Source of the DNA: an uncultured Pelagibacteraceae bacterium
Lineage (GTDB): Bacteria > Pseudomonadota > Alphaproteobacteria > Pelagibacterales > Pelagibacteraceae
NCBI GenBank assembly: GCA_902531455.1
Contig: CACAEM010000034.1
Span: 1 to 6,417 of the forward strand
Direction: 5' to 3'
Length of the DNA: 6,417 bases
Positions 6,357 through 6,417 of this stretch are shown here, in pieces. The position numbers and the translations under genes are program-made. The notes below the pieces were generated by a model. The model saw nothing but the letters and a program-made list of their open reading frames with translations, was not told where the DNA came from and made no database searches. Positions within the stretch are counted from its first letter, which is position 1. Each line of letters begins with the position of its first letter.

Positions 6357-6417
6357 ATGATAATATGGCTAGCATCTTATCCTAAAAGTGGAAACACTTG
6401 GCTGAGATTTTTTATAG
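6357..6417 (+). CDS. Sulfotransferase-family protein, N-terminal fragment (3'-truncated by window edge)
   Basis: ATG at 6357 opens a frame reading MIIWLASYPKSGNTWLRFFI to the window end. The Tyr-Pro-Lys-Ser-Gly-Asn-Thr-Trp-Leu stretch is the 5'-phosphosulfate-binding loop of PAPS-dependent sulfotransferases, which sits just after the first beta strand at the N-terminus of these enzymes, exactly as here. An in-frame TAG at 6321-6323 bounds the frame upstream and no other start lies between. Such enzymes move sulfate from PAPS to a hydroxyl or amine of a carbohydrate, lipid or small molecule; the acceptor cannot be told from 20 residues. The gene diverges from mnmE with a 47-bp spacer and has a TATAAT seven bases before its ATG but no Shine-Dalgarno sequence. 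The fragment is too short to tell whether the full gene is intact. Confidence 0.8.
   Translation, partial: MIIWLASYPKSGNTWLRFFI

Noticed and set aside
6155..6385. 76-codon plus-strand open frame ending past the mnmE start
   Set aside because: Mostly antisense to mnmE, no family resemblance, and its end overlaps the real sulfotransferase frame at 6357 in another phase.

Overview
The window is a compact, strongly AT-rich stretch of a bacterial chromosome. It carries the conserved housekeeping block mnmE - mnmG - rsmG - parA - parB on the minus strand, with holA converging on it from the plus strand. This order is typical of alphaproteobacteria. Together with the low G+C, lysine/isoleucine/asparagine-rich proteins, tiny spacers and start/stop overlaps, it suggests a streamlined marine alphaproteobacterium of the Pelagibacterales (SAR11) type. 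The taxon is an inference; no rRNA or other marker is present.

Layout, left to right. Bases 2-751 (+) encode the C-terminal ~249 residues of the DNA polymerase III delta subunit (holA); its N-terminus lies outside the window. holA ends in the same CTAG palindrome that supplies the stop of parB (748-1599, -). Reading the minus strand in its own direction, mnmE (6309-4978) is followed after 76 bases by mnmG (4901-3030). mnmG overlaps rsmG (3033-2389, TTG start) by 4 bases, rsmG overlaps parA (2396-1596) by 8, and parA overlaps parB by 4. mnmG to parB therefore look like one translationally coupled operon. At the far right a divergent plus-strand gene starts at 6357. Only its first 20 codons are in the window, but they show the sulfotransferase PAPS-binding signature.

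How the genes work together. MnmE (GTPase) and MnmG (FAD enzyme) form the complex that modifies the wobble uridine U34 of certain tRNAs. RsmG methylates 16S rRNA in the 530 loop. ParA and ParB, acting on parS DNA, segregate the replicated chromosome; HolA belongs to the clamp loader of the replicase. A perfect 16-bp parS site (2971-2986) lies inside rsmG and a 14/16 match (3303-3318) inside mnmG, so the whole ParABS system is here. Both sites are read by their host genes as Val-Ser-Arg-Glu.

I found no new multi-gene system. The points most worth checking are the paired parS sites embedded in two coding regions, the 47-bp divergent promoter region with a perfect TATAAT seven bases before each start codon, the sulfotransferase at the right edge, and an A10 tract at the rsmG/parA junction that could permit slippage. 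No tRNA, rRNA, CRISPR array, insertion sequence or convincing replication origin was seen, and no gene-free stretch exceeds 76 bases.
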